A stretch of 64,000 nucleotides of DNA from an uncultured Prochlorococcus sp. (GTDB taxonomy: Bacteria > Cyanobacteriota > Cyanobacteriia > PCC-6307 > Cyanobiaceae). Both the position numbers and the translations under genes were made by a program. This document shows positions 16,548 through 26,827 of this stretch, one piece after another. Numbering within the stretch: the first letter of the stretch is position 1; each line of letters opens with the position of its first letter. The notes beneath the pieces are model-generated. The model had not been told where the DNA came from and searched no databases. It was given only the letters and a program-made list of their open reading frames with translations. The DNA lies in NCBI GenBank assembly GCA_902622705.1, contig CACNQT010000002.1, positions 1 to 64,000 on the forward strand, in the 5' to 3' direction.

Positions 16548-17648
16548 ATGAGTAGTAGTTTTGGAAAAATTTTTCGCGTAAGTACTTTTGGAGAATCACA
16601 TGGTGGTGCAGTAGGAGTTATCCTTGATGGATGTCCCCCGAAGTTAAAAATAGATGTAACGCTGATACAAAATGAATTAGATAGGCGTAGACCTGGACAA
16701 AGTGACATTACAACACCCCGAAATGAAGAAGATAAAATTGAAATATTAAGTGGGATAAAGGAAGGGTTAACACTTGGAACTCCAATAGCGATGTTGGTAA
16801 GAAACAAGGATCAAAGACCAGGAGATTATAATAATTTGGAGCAAGTATTTAGACCTTCTCATGCAGATGGTACATATCATCTGAAATATGGAATTCAGGC
16901 AAGTTCTGGTGGTGGAAGAGCCTCTGCAAGAGAAACAATTGGGAGAGTAGCGGCTGGTGCTATAGCAAAACAATTATTAAAACACTTCTGTAACACTGAA
17001 ATACTATCTTGGGTAAAGCGTATACATAATATTGATTCTGATATTAATAAAGAAAAGATTTCTCTCAATAAAATAGATTCTAATATTGTTAGATGTCCTG
17101 ATGAAAAGGTATCAGAGGAAATGATAGAGAGAATTAAGGAATTAAAGCGTCAAGGTGACTCTTGTGGAGGTGTTATTGAATGTCTTGTAAGAAATGTTCC
17201 GTCTGGTCTTGGGATGCCTGTTTTTAATAAGTTAGAAGCTGATTTAGCGAAAGCTTTGATGTCTTTGCCTGCCACGAAAGGCTTTGAAATAGGTTCAGGG
17301 TTCTCTGGAACTTTTTTAAAAGGAAGTGAACATAATGATGCTTTCATCAAGTCTGATGATATTAGTAAGTTAAGAACAACATCTAACAATTCAGGAGGTA
17401 TACAGGGAGGAATAAGTAATGGCGAAAATATTGAGATGAAGATAGCTTTTAAACCTACAGCAACCATCGGGAAAGAACAGAAAACAGTGAATGCTGAAGG
17501 AAAAGAAGTATTGATGAAAGCAAAAGGGAGACATGATCCATGCGTTCTTCCGAGAGCGGTTCCCATGGTTGATGCTATGGTTGCTTTAGTACTTGCTGAT
17601 CATTTGCTTCTGAATCATGCTCAATGTGGCATAGTGAATACTTATTAG
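16548..17648 (+). CDS. aroC: chorismate synthase
   Basis: Last enzyme of the shikimate pathway: converts 5-enolpyruvylshikimate 3-phosphate to chorismate using reduced FMN. The 366-residue chain has the family signatures [17 protein letters not shown] near the N-terminus, [12 protein letters not shown] around residue 120 and the C-terminal [15 protein letters not shown]. All are intact. ATG start at 16548, about 60 bp after the psbA terminator, implies its own promoter. Ordinary housekeeping gene. Confidence 0.98.
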   Translation: MSSSFGKIFRVSTFGESHGGAVGVILDGCPPKLKIDVTLIQNELDRRRPGQSDITTPRNEEDKIEILSGIKEGLTLGTPIAMLVRNKDQRPGDYNNLEQVFRPSHADGTYHLKYGIQASSGGGRASARETIGRVAAGAIAKQLLKHFCNTEILSWVKRIHNIDSDINKEKISLNKIDSNIVRCPDEKVSEEMIERIKELKRQGDSCGGVIECLVRNVPSGLGMPVFNKLEADLAKALMSLPATKGFEIGSGFSGTFLKGSEHNDAFIKSDDISKLRTTSNNSGGIQGGISNGENIEMKIAFKPTATIGKEQKTVNAEGKEVLMKAKGRHDPCVLPRAVPMVDAMVALVLADHLLLNHAQCGIVNTY

Positions 17649-17687
17649 TTTGTTAGATAAATTATATTTGTCCTTTATTTAATTAAT

Positions 17688-18314
17688 TTAATAATTTTTG
17701 AGCCATTTATATATTTTTGGATCAAACTTTTTATTTTTGACACCTTTATCTCCAATTACGATTGCTTTATATCCTAAAGATTTATAAGTTTTTAAATCAT
17801 TGATTGATAGTCCTCCAGCAGCAATGAAATCAATACTTTTATAGTTGAGTATATCTATCGAATTATCTTTACTATTTATTGGATAAATTTTGATAATATT
17901 GCAATTTTGATTTATCGCTTCCTCAAGATCTTTAAAGTTTTTAATTCCGGGAATTAACAAATAATTTTTTGACTTCGCATAATTAAAAAGGTCTGTATCC
18001 CAAAATTTCATCATAGAAAAATTTAATCCAATTTTTAATGAATCTTCTATTGATTGCTTATTAACTATGGAGGCAGAGCCTAAATTAATTTTTGGATATT
18101 TGAGTTTGATTTCAGATACAAAATCTAACCAATTATCATTTTTAGACCAACTTATTTCAATATTTTTTAATCCTAATTTTACAAGGCTTTCTAATTCTGT
18201 AAAAAATGAATCCCTAAAGGAAGTATTGGAATAAATATTATCTTCAGGTTTTATAAGTAAAAAAAAGGGTTCTTTTTTCATAAACTCTGAAAAAGAATCC
18301 TCTTTAATATGCAT
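17688..18314 (-). CDS. eda: KDPG/KHG aldolase
   Basis: Cleaves 2-keto-3-deoxy-6-phosphogluconate to pyruvate and glyceraldehyde 3-phosphate (Entner-Doudoroff pathway). The 208-residue TIM-barrel chain keeps the catalytic glutamate (Glu53 in NIEIS) and the Schiff-base lysine (Lys142 in IIKIYP), and the phosphate-binding AAGGLS loop. Sequence is otherwise divergent and Lys/Asn/Ile-rich. Located 21 bp downstream of ftsH on the same strand, so probably cotranscribed. Function as true Entner-Doudoroff enzyme is likely but other 2-keto-3-deoxy substrates are possible. Confidence 0.85.
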   Translation of the reverse strand: MHIKEDSFSEFMKKEPFFLLIKPEDNIYSNTSFRDSFFTELESLVKLGLKNIEISWSKNDNWLDFVSEIKLKYPKINLGSASIVNKQSIEDSLKIGLNFSMMKFWDTDLFNYAKSKNYLLIPGIKNFKDLEEAINQNCNIIKIYPINSKDNSIDILNYKSIDFIAAGGLSINDLKTYKSLGYKAIVIGDKGVKNKKFDPKIYKWLKNY

Positions 18315-18335
18315 TAAAAATTTAAATTTTTAAGA

Positions 18336-20189
18336 CTAGATGTAGTTTGCAACTTTAACTTCTGATCGATTAATCAAATCTTGAATGTCTTCAGTATCTA
18401 TAGTTTCTCTCTCTATAAGCATTTGAGCCATTTCGTCAAGAACTGGTCTATTATCTGTTAAAACTTTTGTAGCTCTCTTATAAGCAATATCAACAAGCTC
18501 TGATACCTCTACATCAATAGTTGCTGCAGTGTCTTCGGAAAAGTCTCTTGTAGAGCTCATATCTCTTCCTAGAAACATTCCACCTTGAGATTGCCCTAAA
18601 GCAACTGGGCCAATTTTTTCACTCATGCCAAATTTAGTAATCATTTGTCTCGCCACATTAGCAACTTGCTGTAGATCATTTGAAGCTCCAGTGGTAACTT
18701 CTTCTTCTCCATAAACTATTTCTTCAGCAACTCTTCCACCAAGGGCCACAGCCATTTGATTTTGAAGGTAAGAACGTGAATAAAGACCAGATTCCATTCT
18801 TTCTTCACTTGGAGTAAAGAAGGTTAGACCTCCAGCTTGACCTCTAGGGATTATTGAGACTTTTGCTACAGGATCGTAGTCGGGCATTAGTGCTCCTACG
18901 AGGGCATGACCAGCTTCATGATAAGCAACTAATTCTTTTTTCTTATCACTAATTACTCTGTCCTTCTTTTCTGGTCCAGCCATAACTCTTTCAATAGCGT
19001 CACCTACTTCGTCATTACTTACCTTATCTAGATCTTTTCTAGCTGCTAATATTGCTGCTTCATTTAATAGATTGGCTAAATCGGCACCAGTAAATCCTGG
19101 AGTTCTTCTAGCAACTTTATCTAGATCAACATCTTTTGAAAGAGTTTTATCTTTAGCATGAACATTTAGTATTTGTAATCTTCCAGCGTAATCTGGCCTA
19201 TCTACTGTCACCTGCCTATCGAATCTTCCAGGTCGCATTAAAGCAGAATCTAGGACATCAGGTCTATTAGTAGCAGCAACAATTATTATTCCAGAGTTAC
19301 CTTCAAAACCATCCATTTCGGTAAGAAGTTGGTTTAAAGTTTGTTCTCTTTCATCATTACCTCCTCCCATACCCGCACCTCTTTGTCTTCCAACAGCATC
19401 AATTTCATCAATAAATACTATGCAGGGAGCATTCTTTTTGGCTTGTTCAAAAAGGTCTCTAACTCTGCTAGCTCCAACTCCAACAAACATCTCTACAAAT
19501 TCTGAACCTGAAATTGAGAAAAAAGGTACACCTGCTTCTCCAGCTACTGCTTTTGCTAGCAATGTTTTTCCTGTACCAGGAGGACCAACAAGAAGAACCC
19601 CTTTCGGGATTTTTGCTCCGACGGCTGTAAATCTATCTGGGCTCTTAAGAAAATCTACAACTTCAGTGAGTTCTAATTTTGCACCTTCAACACCAGCAAC
19701 ATCCCCAAAGGTTACTTGTGTAGATGGTTCCATTTGAAGTCTGGCTTTGCTCTTGCCAAAACTCATGGCAGGGTTACCGCCTCCAGCATTCCCGCTTTGG
19801 GATCTTCTGAAAAGAAAAAATAGGCCTCCAATTAAAAGTACTGGAAAAATCAAGCTACTTATAGCTTGTTGCCATGGATTAGCTAGTTTTGTGGGAGTTA
19901 CAGCAATGTCTACATTATTTTCAGTTAGGATTTTTAATAAATCTTTGTCTGGGGCTAGATTGACCTCAGATCTACTACCATCATTTTCAACAACTTGAGC
20001 TGTTGCATTGTCTGGAGATATTAATACTCTACTAATTTCTTTATCTTGAACTGCTTCTATAAAATCACTATACCTTAAGGTCTTTGTAGCGTTTTCTGTA
20101 CTAGGTTTATCAAATACAGAAGTTCCAATGAAAATTACAGTAATAACAGCTAGAACATAAAGTCCTACGTTTCTCCAGCGTTTGTTCAC
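18336..20189 (-). CDS. ftsH: ATP-dependent membrane metalloprotease FtsH
   Basis: Thylakoid or plasma-membrane AAA protease; cyanobacterial members remove photodamaged D1. The 617-residue chain has two membrane segments (about 8-24 and 108-127), Walker A GPPGTGKT (202-209), Walker [10 protein letters not shown], the second-region-of-homology arginines in RPGRFDRQV, and the zinc site HEAGH near residue 425. GTG start at 20189. Together with the two psbA genes this gives the window both the synthesis and likely turnover arms of D1 repair, although which FtsH paralogue this is cannot be decided here. Confidence 0.98.
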   Translation of the reverse strand: MNKRWRNVGLYVLAVITVIFIGTSVFDKPSTENATKTLRYSDFIEAVQDKEISRVLISPDNATAQVVENDGSRSEVNLAPDKDLLKILTENNVDIAVTPTKLANPWQQAISSLIFPVLLIGGLFFLFRRSQSGNAGGGNPAMSFGKSKARLQMEPSTQVTFGDVAGVEGAKLELTEVVDFLKSPDRFTAVGAKIPKGVLLVGPPGTGKTLLAKAVAGEAGVPFFSISGSEFVEMFVGVGASRVRDLFEQAKKNAPCIVFIDEIDAVGRQRGAGMGGGNDEREQTLNQLLTEMDGFEGNSGIIIVAATNRPDVLDSALMRPGRFDRQVTVDRPDYAGRLQILNVHAKDKTLSKDVDLDKVARRTPGFTGADLANLLNEAAILAARKDLDKVSNDEVGDAIERVMAGPEKKDRVISDKKKELVAYHEAGHALVGALMPDYDPVAKVSIIPRGQAGGLTFFTPSEERMESGLYSRSYLQNQMAVALGGRVAEEIVYGEEEVTTGASNDLQQVANVARQMITKFGMSEKIGPVALGQSQGGMFLGRDMSSTRDFSEDTAATIDVEVSELVDIAYKRATKVLTDNRPVLDEMAQMLIERETIDTEDIQDLINRSEVKVANYI

Positions 20190-20235
20190 GATAAATAATC
20201 TTTAATATTTATATGATACTAATAATAAAACATTA

Positions 20236-21411
20236 TTAAGAGCTCCTTAGAACATCTACTACACTTTTGAATGCAAACCATTCAGGAATTGGTTCGCCAC
20301 TTCTCAATTTCTTTCTAAATTCAGTACCACTGAGTTTCATAATTTCAAAATTAAATTCTTTAGCTTCTTCAGCTGTAATATATCCTTTTTCCTTCGTATA
20401 AACTAAATTTTTTGAAGGAACAGTCTTCATCATCAATTCGTCTGCGCATTTTTTCGCAAAATTCTGAGCGTCATATGGGCCATAAAAATCTTCACCAGTT
20501 GCTGATGACTTACAGCCAGCCATATCTCTACCGATAATAAAATGGGTGCAGCCATAATTTCTCCTGATTATCATATGTTGAAGAGCTTCTCTTGGCCCTG
20601 CCATATGCATTGAATAAGGTAAAAAAGCCCATTTTATTCTTTCATCAGATATTTCCTGTTCTAATTCTTTATACGTTAAATATCTAACTTTCCCAGGGAT
20701 ATCATCTTGTTGAGTTGGCCCACAAGTTGGATGAACTAAAACAACTGAGTTAGAGGACACATTTTCTGAGAGTAAAGCATTAGTAAATAATTCATAGTGT
20801 GCTCTATGAATTGGATTTCTGCATTGAAATGCAACTACATCATGATTTGATGGCAGTGTAGATCTAACTTCTTCTGGGGTTTTGCAGGGGAATTCTCTAA
20901 TTGGTAGTTCGAAACCATAAACTTTTCCTCCTATATAAAATCTCCCTCTCTCATTAAAAATCATCTTAACAGCAGGATGATCTAAAGAATTAGTACCATA
21001 ACAAAGTTCAGCTTCTAAGGATTTATCAGGTTCCCATTTAGAGCTAACTTCTAAAACTGCTATTTTTTGTTTTTTATAAGTAAGCAATATTGTATCTCCA
21101 GCGTTTACTTTTTCATTATTTGAATCAAATACAATAGGCAAGCCAAAAAGCAACCCGTTTGTATCTCTATTATTTTTAATTACAGAATTGTAGTTATTTT
21201 CATCCATAAAACCTTCCAATGGAGAAAAAGCTCCAACCATTAAAAGTTCTACATCGCATGCATTTCTCTCGCTGCATTCAAACTCATAAGTAGCTTTAGT
21301 GATAAGATCATTTTTAAGGTTTTTATCTTTGATAATTAAATTTTTTAGTTTTCCTCCATAAGGCGGTATTAGTCCATTGGTATCTGTTTTAGTTTTTTGT
21401 TGTAATTCCAT
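20236..21411 (-). CDS. sat: ATP sulfurylase (sulfate adenylyltransferase)
   Basis: Forms adenosine 5'-phosphosulfate from ATP and sulfate, the first step of assimilatory sulfate reduction. A 391-residue monofunctional Sat without the APS-kinase domain. Active-site motifs are seen: QCRNPIHRAHYE carrying QxRNP and the HxxH pair, and the later GRDMAGCKS loop. Normal length for cyanobacterial Sat. It lies downstream of psbO, from which a hairpin terminator separates it, and 47 bp upstream of ftsH. Confidence 0.97.
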   Translation of the reverse strand: MELQQKTKTDTNGLIPPYGGKLKNLIIKDKNLKNDLITKATYEFECSERNACDVELLMVGAFSPLEGFMDENNYNSVIKNNRDTNGLLFGLPIVFDSNNEKVNAGDTILLTYKKQKIAVLEVSSKWEPDKSLEAELCYGTNSLDHPAVKMIFNERGRFYIGGKVYGFELPIREFPCKTPEEVRSTLPSNHDVVAFQCRNPIHRAHYELFTNALLSENVSSNSVVLVHPTCGPTQQDDIPGKVRYLTYKELEQEISDERIKWAFLPYSMHMAGPREALQHMIIRRNYGCTHFIIGRDMAGCKSSATGEDFYGPYDAQNFAKKCADELMMKTVPSKNLVYTKEKGYITAEEAKEFNFEIMKLSGTEFRKKLRSGEPIPEWFAFKSVVDVLRSS

Positions 21412-21439
21412 TTTTAAATTGATAAAGAAAAATTTTGAA

Positions 21440-21463
21440 AAAAAAAGAGGGGTTTAACCCCCT
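21440..21463 (-). terminator. intrinsic terminator of psbO
   Basis: On the minus strand a GGGGGTTAAACCCC-type hairpin (GGGGT at 21449-21453 pairing with ACCCC at 21457-21461) is followed by a T tract (A-run at 21438-21446 on the plus strand). It lies between the psbO stop (21482) and the sat start (21411). Confidence 0.85.
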
Positions 21464-21481
21464 TTTTCTCTTAAGTAGGAT

Positions 21482-22276
21482 TTATGCCTTTCTTCCGTAA
21501 AGCTCCCCAATTATTTTTACATCAAGTGGATCCTTTGAACCCATATCAGTATCTGAAGGTTGGATAGCTTCAAAAGTACCAGCAAATTCGTCTGTGTCAG
21601 AATCTACATTGTTGATTGAAAGAGTAATAACGCCAGTACCGTTAACATCAACTTTAATATTTTCTTTTGCAAGTTCTTCATCATCTCCTCCTAATGCAAC
21701 TAAACCTTGAGCGTATTCAACACCAGTATTTTTAGCTCTTGCCTTAGGATCTAGAAAATCACCAGTTCTGTAGTTAGGTGTAAATGTTGAACCACTTACC
21801 TCAGTCCCTGGCTCAATAGATGAAGGTAAATCAGCTGTAAGATCTTTTGCTGAGAATGCAAATGGCACTTCTAAACCACCAGGAGTTAATACAGTAATAA
21901 GTTGAAAATCAATACCACCTTTTTCGGTGAAAGTTCCTGAATCTATATCTCCATAAACTTCTGTAACTGTTGTGTTATTTCTAGGACTAATAATTTTTGT
22001 AGAAACAAATTCTGCAGCTTTTCGTTTTGTCCCTGGCACTTTTACATAAACTTCTGTTGGATGCATGCATATTCCTTTAAGGCTATCTCCATTCCCTAGA
22101 GATATTGATCCGACAAGAGATGAGTCTAGTGTAGGGCAATCATTAGCTTTTCCTGTGTTAACAACATCTGTGAATTGCGCATTTCCTCTTTCAGAAAAAG
22201 CAAATGTTTTAACAGGTACGAAAGCAAAAGTTATACAAATTGAAATAACAAAAGCTAAGAAAGAACGAATTCTCAT
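21482..22276 (-). CDS. psbO: photosystem II manganese-stabilising protein PsbO
   Basis: Lumenal extrinsic subunit that stabilises the Mn4CaO5 cluster. I place the start at the ATG at 22276 (264 residues), giving a classic signal peptide: MRIR, a hydrophobic stretch to about residue 22, and cleavage around TFAFS. The frame is open 15 codons further up to 22321, but that would bury the signal peptide. Two cysteines for the PsbO disulfide are present (in NDCPTLD and KGICMHP). The mature beta-barrel sequence is canonical. Transcript ends at the hairpin just downstream. Confidence 0.97.
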   Translation of the reverse strand: MRIRSFLAFVISICITFAFVPVKTFAFSERGNAQFTDVVNTGKANDCPTLDSSLVGSISLGNGDSLKGICMHPTEVYVKVPGTKRKAAEFVSTKIISPRNNTTVTEVYGDIDSGTFTEKGGIDFQLITVLTPGGLEVPFAFSAKDLTADLPSSIEPGTEVSGSTFTPNYRTGDFLDPKARAKNTGVEYAQGLVALGGDDEELAKENIKVDVNGTGVITLSINNVDSDTDEFAGTFEAIQPSDTDMGSKDPLDVKIIGELYGRKA

Positions 22277-22493
22277 AATTAAATTTGCAGTAAAGTTCTG
22301 TGACGATAGATTAAAGGTCATCTAAATAGTTCAGTACGGATATTACAAGGGAAAGGACCATAAAAGATAGGACTTTTAAATCCTCGAAACAACCCGTAGC
22401 TTTTCAGATTTTAAAAAACTGGAATTATTTTAAGCTATCACATTATTTTTAATGATTAAGATTACAAAAAAATACAAATTAAAAAAATATTTT

Positions 22494-23750
22494 TTATTTT
22501 TTTAATGAAATAATTTGCGTTATTAATTTATTCGCTAAATCAATTTTTGATGTTTTGTTAATGTAGTGTTCCATATTGTTCGTATCGAATAGCCAACCTT
22601 CATTTTGTGCTAAAAAGCCAAATCCTTGGCCTTCAAGATCAATTGGATTTGCGAATAGATAATCACAACCCTTTTGGATAATCTTTTCTTTAATTATTAA
22701 TCGTGCTTCTTCGATAGATCCAGTAAAAGCACAAAAACCTACAAAAACTTGGTTATCTTTTTTTGATTTACTAATTGTTTTTAAAATATCTGGGACTAGC
22801 TCAAAGTTTTTATTCAAATAATCATTAATTTTATTTTTTGGAATTTTAGCTGAAGTATCTGAGGTTATCTTGAAATCAGATACTGCTGCATTCATGAAAA
22901 AATAATCACAATTTGATACTTCATTATTAAGTGCCCTAATTAAATCAACACTAGTTTCAATTTCATATCTTTTTATTCCATCAGTAAGATTCTTATCGAT
23001 TTTCAGAGGCCCATGGACATATTTTACTTGTGCTCCTCTGAACCTCGCTACTTGGGAAAGAAGTAGGCCCATAGCTCCAGAACTTTTGTTAGTAATATGT
23101 CTTGCGGCGTCAATTTTCTCTGTGGTGCACCCTCCAGTTATTAAAATTTCTTTATTAAGTAAATCTTTGCGATATTCATTTTGTTTGTGTGAAGCTATAA
23201 ATTCAAGAGCTAATTGAATTAGATCATTTGGAGGTATCTTTCCGATGCCAATAGCATCACACGCTAAGAGGCCTTCACTTGGTTGCAAAGACAAAACATT
23301 TTCATAAATCTGTAAATGCTCATAATTTTTTTGGACAGCTTTATTCAGCCACATTTGTGTATTCATTGCTGGTGCAACAATAATTGGCTTTATATTTGCT
23401 ATTAAGATGCTTGGAATCAATCCCTCTGCATTTCCAGTTACCCATTTTGCTAATGTTGTCGCTGTTAAAGGCGCAATGATTAAAATATCAGCCCAATTAT
23501 TTAGTTCTATGTGAAGAGGTGTTGATTGACTATTTGACCATTGATCATTTTCTAAAATGCAAGGGTTTTTACTTAGGATAGAGAGAGAAAGCGGCTTTAT
23601 TAATTTTTCTGCATTTTTAGATAAAACGCACCTTATCTCATAATTTTCTTTCGCTAATTGGCTAACTAATAAAGGAATTTTTACAGCTGCAATACTTCCC
23701 GTCACTAGTACAAGAACCTTTATTGTGGACTGAGTACGGTTAGTTTTCAT
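22494..23750 (-). CDS. coaBC: bifunctional phosphopantothenoylcysteine decarboxylase/synthetase
   Basis: Coenzyme A synthesis: the CoaC half (about 1-195) is an FMN-dependent decarboxylase, the CoaB half (about 200-415) a ligase joining 4'-phosphopantothenate and cysteine. Seen: VTGSIAAVKIP at the N-terminus, the PAMNTQMW substrate-recognition motif, and in the second half ITGGCTTEKID, NKSSGAMG and the FFMNAAVSDF segment. The 418 residues fit the usual length. Its ATG overlaps the end of the upstream small gene by 11 bp, indicating coupling. Confidence 0.96.
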   Translation of the reverse strand: MKTNRTQSTIKVLVLVTGSIAAVKIPLLVSQLAKENYEIRCVLSKNAEKLIKPLSLSILSKNPCILENDQWSNSQSTPLHIELNNWADILIIAPLTATTLAKWVTGNAEGLIPSILIANIKPIIVAPAMNTQMWLNKAVQKNYEHLQIYENVLSLQPSEGLLACDAIGIGKIPPNDLIQLALEFIASHKQNEYRKDLLNKEILITGGCTTEKIDAARHITNKSSGAMGLLLSQVARFRGAQVKYVHGPLKIDKNLTDGIKRYEIETSVDLIRALNNEVSNCDYFFMNAAVSDFKITSDTSAKIPKNKINDYLNKNFELVPDILKTISKSKKDNQVFVGFCAFTGSIEEARLIIKEKIIQKGCDYLFANPIDLEGQGFGFLAQNEGWLFDTNNMEHYINKTSKIDLANKLITQIISLKK

Positions 23751-23976
23751 CGAAAGGTTCCTGATCGAGGAGATAGGTATAGTTAGTTGTTAATTCTGGC
23801 CTGTTGATAGCTAGGGCTCTAAGTAAGTGCCAGTCTTTTAAGCCATCAAATGGTGTTATATATTCATCTTCTTCAAGCCTTTTTGCGAGTTGAAGGGTCA
23901 TTTCTTCATCAAAAGAATTTACTAGTTCCTCACTTATTTTATTTTCAGAAATAAATTCCATATTGAATAAAGCCAA
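23740..23976 (-). CDS. DUF2555-like small cyanobacterial protein
   Basis: A 78-residue acidic protein matching the cyanobacterial DUF2555 family as I remember it (segments LAKRLEEDEYITPFDGLKDW and LRALAINRPEL). No membrane segment or catalytic motif. First gene of a two-gene unit with coaBC, overlapping it by 11 bp. A later in-frame ATG (Met6) is an alternative start. Function unknown. Confidence 0.8.
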   Translation of the reverse strand: MALFNMEFISENKISEELVNSFDEEMTLQLAKRLEEDEYITPFDGLKDWHLLRALAINRPELTTNYTYLLDQEPFDEN

Positions 23977-24175
23977 TACATCCTAATAATAGAGCCTCAA
24001 GTAATTATTTAAAATTTAAAGTATAAACTTCATATTTCCAAAGATACATAATTTTCTAAAGGCTTTATCTTTTGAAGTATTATTGGGCAATTTATCTTCA
24101 TTTTCAGTCATAGATAAGCAAACTCTCTTTATCAAAAATATTCTTTCTTAAAATGTTTTTATCAACAATTTAATC

Positions 24176-24376
24176 ATGTCTCAAACCAAGAGAGAGCAAG
24201 TCATTAGTCATTTACGCTATTTAAGGCAAGAACTAAGAGAAATGCATTTAGATGTAAATCAAGATGGTCTCTTCCCTGAACCAGGCGAGCTAAGAGGAAT
24301 GATGGCTCAGATGGAAGCTTTACTTGAATTAGTAGAGGGAAACACTAGAATTCAATCAAACTCTGAAGCGGCTTAG
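24176..24376 (+). CDS. small helical protein, unknown function
   Basis: A 66-residue protein, charged and helical throughout (REQVISHLRYLRQELREMHL), with a glycine-proline break in the middle and a second helix ending in LLELVEG. No cysteines or membrane segments. Codon use matches neighbours; it precedes the Ycf20-like gene by 11 bp and is probably in the same transcript. I do not recognise a named family. Confidence 0.72.
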   Translation: MSQTKREQVISHLRYLRQELREMHLDVNQDGLFPEPGELRGMMAQMEALLELVEGNTRIQSNSEAA

Positions 24377-24387
24377 TTGAAATCAAA

Positions 24388-24729
24388 ATGGTTTTTAGAC
24401 CTCAAAAAACAAATTTTCAACTAAAGATTGTAGAAAATATTCAAACAATAAGTATTTGGGCTAATAATCCATGGCGAAGATATTCAATAACCTTAATTAT
24501 CGTTTTAATTGGTTACTTTTTAGGAAGTTCTCTTGGTATGGTAAGTGCCGTTGTGGAACTCATGGATCCAGTAGCGGCCTTTCTATCAGTTGTTTTTATT
24601 GAGATTTTGATAGTTCTTAGGAGAAATTTTCGATTTGAAAAGAAAAAGAAATTTTTAGTACTTTTATTAGATTCTTTAAGATTAGGATTATTTTATGGAT
24701 TTTTTACTGAAAGTCTCAAGTTACTTTAG
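24388..24729 (+). CDS. Ycf20-like (DUF565) membrane protein
   Basis: A 113-residue integral membrane protein with two or three hydrophobic segments. The NPWRRYS motif followed by the membrane span [11 protein letters not shown], and the conserved DPVAAFLSV stretch, mark the DUF565/Ycf20 family, which in algae and plants is linked to non-photochemical quenching, though the molecular role is unclear. Overlaps the 3' end of the convergent pyrB gene by 14 bp. Confidence 0.88.
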   Translation: MVFRPQKTNFQLKIVENIQTISIWANNPWRRYSITLIIVLIGYFLGSSLGMVSAVVELMDPVAAFLSVVFIEILIVLRRNFRFEKKKKFLVLLLDSLRLGLFYGFFTESLKLL

Positions 24730-25747
24730 ATTTATTTTTATGTTTCTGTAATAAGTACAGTAGAGCCATTCTTATTGGGATACCATTTGCAACCTGTTTA
24801 TTAATTAAGCAATTAGGATATTCATCTACTACTTTACTACTGATTTCAATATCTCTATTAATAGGTCCAGGATGAAGAATTGGAATTTCCTTATTACTTA
24901 AAGATAATTTCTCAGGGGTTAAACCATAATCCAAACTATATGAATCAATGCTGCTTAGTAAATTCTCCATCATTCTCTCTTTCTGGAGTCTTAAAACAAT
25001 AATTGCATCTGCAATTTTTATTGACTCCTCCAATGATCTAGAAATTTTTATGGAGCCTCTTGATATGACAGGATCTTTTTCTTGATTTGGTGCAGGAGTT
25101 TTTAAAAAATTGATAAATTCATCGGGTATTAATGTCTTAGGACCGCATAAGATTATGTCTGCGCCAAATGCACTTAAAGCCCAAAGATTTGATCTTGCAA
25201 CTCTTGAATGATTAACGTCTCCAATTATTAAAATTTTTTTGGAATTTAAAATCTCTGGACTCAGTGATTTTTTGGAAAAGAATTTAATTAATGTATAAAT
25301 GTCAAGTAATCCTTGACTAGGGTGACTATGTAATCCATCTCCCGCATTAAGGACAGAAGTATTGGAATTAATAGCATCAAGTTTTTTTGCTATTTCAAAG
25401 GTTATATAACTCGATGAATGTCTAATAACTAATGTATCTGCACCCATTGCGGAATAAGTGATTGCTGTATCAATGATTGTTTCGCCCTTCGTTAAAGAAC
25501 TAGATGATGGTGCAAACGTTTGTACATCCGCAGATAGCCTTTTTGCTGCAAGTTCAAAGCTATTTTTTGTTCTTGTACTAGCTTCAAAAAATAAAGAAGT
25601 CACCAAAGTTCCTTGTAAGGCCGGTATTTTTTTCGTTCCTGCATTCTTTAGTGCATCAAATCTATTAGCCAATTCAAATACTGACTTATAATCTTGAATT
25701 GAAAAATTAGCGAGTGAGTGGATATGTTTATGAGGCCAAATTTGCAT
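24716..25747 (-). CDS. pyrB: aspartate carbamoyltransferase catalytic chain
   Basis: Second step of pyrimidine synthesis: carbamoyl phosphate plus aspartate to carbamoyl-aspartate. The 343-residue chain has the carbamoyl-phosphate motif FEASTRT, a HPSQGLLD loop and the aspartate-side motif HPGPINR. No regulatory chain gene (pyrI) is adjacent, as is normal for cyanobacteria. ATG start 25747, 22 bp from the glycosylase gene upstream on the same strand. Confidence 0.97.
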   Translation of the reverse strand: MQIWPHKHIHSLANFSIQDYKSVFELANRFDALKNAGTKKIPALQGTLVTSLFFEASTRTKNSFELAAKRLSADVQTFAPSSSSLTKGETIIDTAITYSAMGADTLVIRHSSSYITFEIAKKLDAINSNTSVLNAGDGLHSHPSQGLLDIYTLIKFFSKKSLSPEILNSKKILIIGDVNHSRVARSNLWALSAFGADIILCGPKTLIPDEFINFLKTPAPNQEKDPVISRGSIKISRSLEESIKIADAIIVLRLQKERMMENLLSSIDSYSLDYGLTPEKLSLSNKEIPILHPGPINRDIEISSKVVDEYPNCLINKQVANGIPIRMALLYLLQKHKNKSKVT

Positions 25748-25768
25748 TGCGCTTAAAAAGATAAATGA

Positions 25769-26360
25769 TTATTTGAATTTAGGTTTTCTGTCACCTTTTA
25801 ATCTTTTACTTACACTCCTACTATTTTTGAGATACCAACGCCATTTTATATTTTTTGCCTTGGATATGCCAATTCTAGTAGTTTGAATAAGATCTTTTTT
25901 TTCTAGAATTGAATTTCTTTGAGAAATCCATAATGAATTGTTATTAAAAACTTCAAGTGAGTTGAATGAAATGTCTATACCGAATGTCTTAGTAACTAGG
26001 CCAGGTCCAGAAGCTAATCTTTCATTCTCTTGAGCGATAAATACTGCCCTTATTAATACACCACTCGCAAAATTTTCTTTATCAGTAACTATATTTAAAC
26101 AATGGTGAATGCCATAAGTTTTATAGATATAAAATGTTCCAGGTTTGCCAAATAATGATTTATTTGATTTAGTTTTTTTGTGGTAGCCATGACAGGCCTC
26201 CTCTTCTTGTGAATAAGCTTCAGTTTCAACAATAATGCCCTTAATTTGTTCTTTATCATTATCGTTTTTTGTGAGGTAACAGCCTATTAAATCAGGGGCA
26301 ACGAGTTTTGAGTGCCTATAAAAAAAATTTTTTGGAAATAAATGTTCTTCTATTTTTCAT
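25769..26360 (-). CDS. 3-methyladenine DNA glycosylase (AAG/Mpg family), frameshifted next to its start
   Basis: Base-excision repair glycosylase for alkylated purines. The minus-strand frame ending at TAA 25769-25771 encodes an intact family body of about 190 residues: LFPKNFFYRHSKLVAPDLIG, IIVETEAYSQEE with the catalytic glutamate, ACHGYH, FGKPGTFYIYKTYGIHHC and the LASGPGLVTK segment. No ATG, GTG or TTG precedes this body in frame. The only good ATG (26358-26360) is one base out of frame; the run of five A after it, if four, would give MKIEEHLFPKNFF and restore the full protein. So either a real frameshift mutation or slippage site, a sequencing error, or a non-standard start. The total span is not a multiple of three. 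Confidence 0.82.
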
Positions 26361-26532
26361 TAATCCATCTAGTATTATTTTTAGCTGATAAATATAAATG
26401 AGGCTATTATATTAAATTTGATTTTTAAAATAGATATGATTATTAGTTTTATAATTATTTGAAATTCAATGGATATATGAATAAAAATATCATTAATGAA
26501 CTATTATTTAATAAATTCAGACTATTCAAATT

Positions 26533-26826
26533 ATGACCAAAATAAATAAAGAGGAAGTAAAAAAAGTTGCCCATTTAGCTAGATTGGAACTAAATGAGCA
26601 TGAAATTAATAATCACGCAGAACAATTAGAAAAAATATTGGAATACATAAAGCAACTTGAAAAAATTGATACAGATAATGTACCTTCTACAACAAGAGCA
26701 ATAGAGGTTATTAATGTATTTAGAAAAGATGAAAAGAAAAATTCTGATTGTACTGAAGAGCTCTTAGAATTGGGCCCATCCAGAGAAGATAAATATTTTA
26801 AAGTGCCAAAAATTATAACTGAATGA
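26533..26826 (+). CDS. gatC: Asp-tRNA(Asn)/Glu-tRNA(Gln) amidotransferase subunit C
   Basis: Small subunit of the GatCAB complex that amidates misacylated Glu-tRNA(Gln). The 97-residue chain has the family pattern VKKVAHLARLEL near the N-terminus, a helix with LEKILEYIKQLEKIDT, and the VPSTTRA loop. GatA and GatB genes are not in the window, which is usual for cyanobacteria. Stop is one base from the convergent crtR stop. Confidence 0.95.
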   Translation: MTKINKEEVKKVAHLARLELNEHEINNHAEQLEKILEYIKQLEKIDTDNVPSTTRAIEVINVFRKDEKKNSDCTEELLELGPSREDKYFKVPKIITE

Positions 26827-26827
26827 G

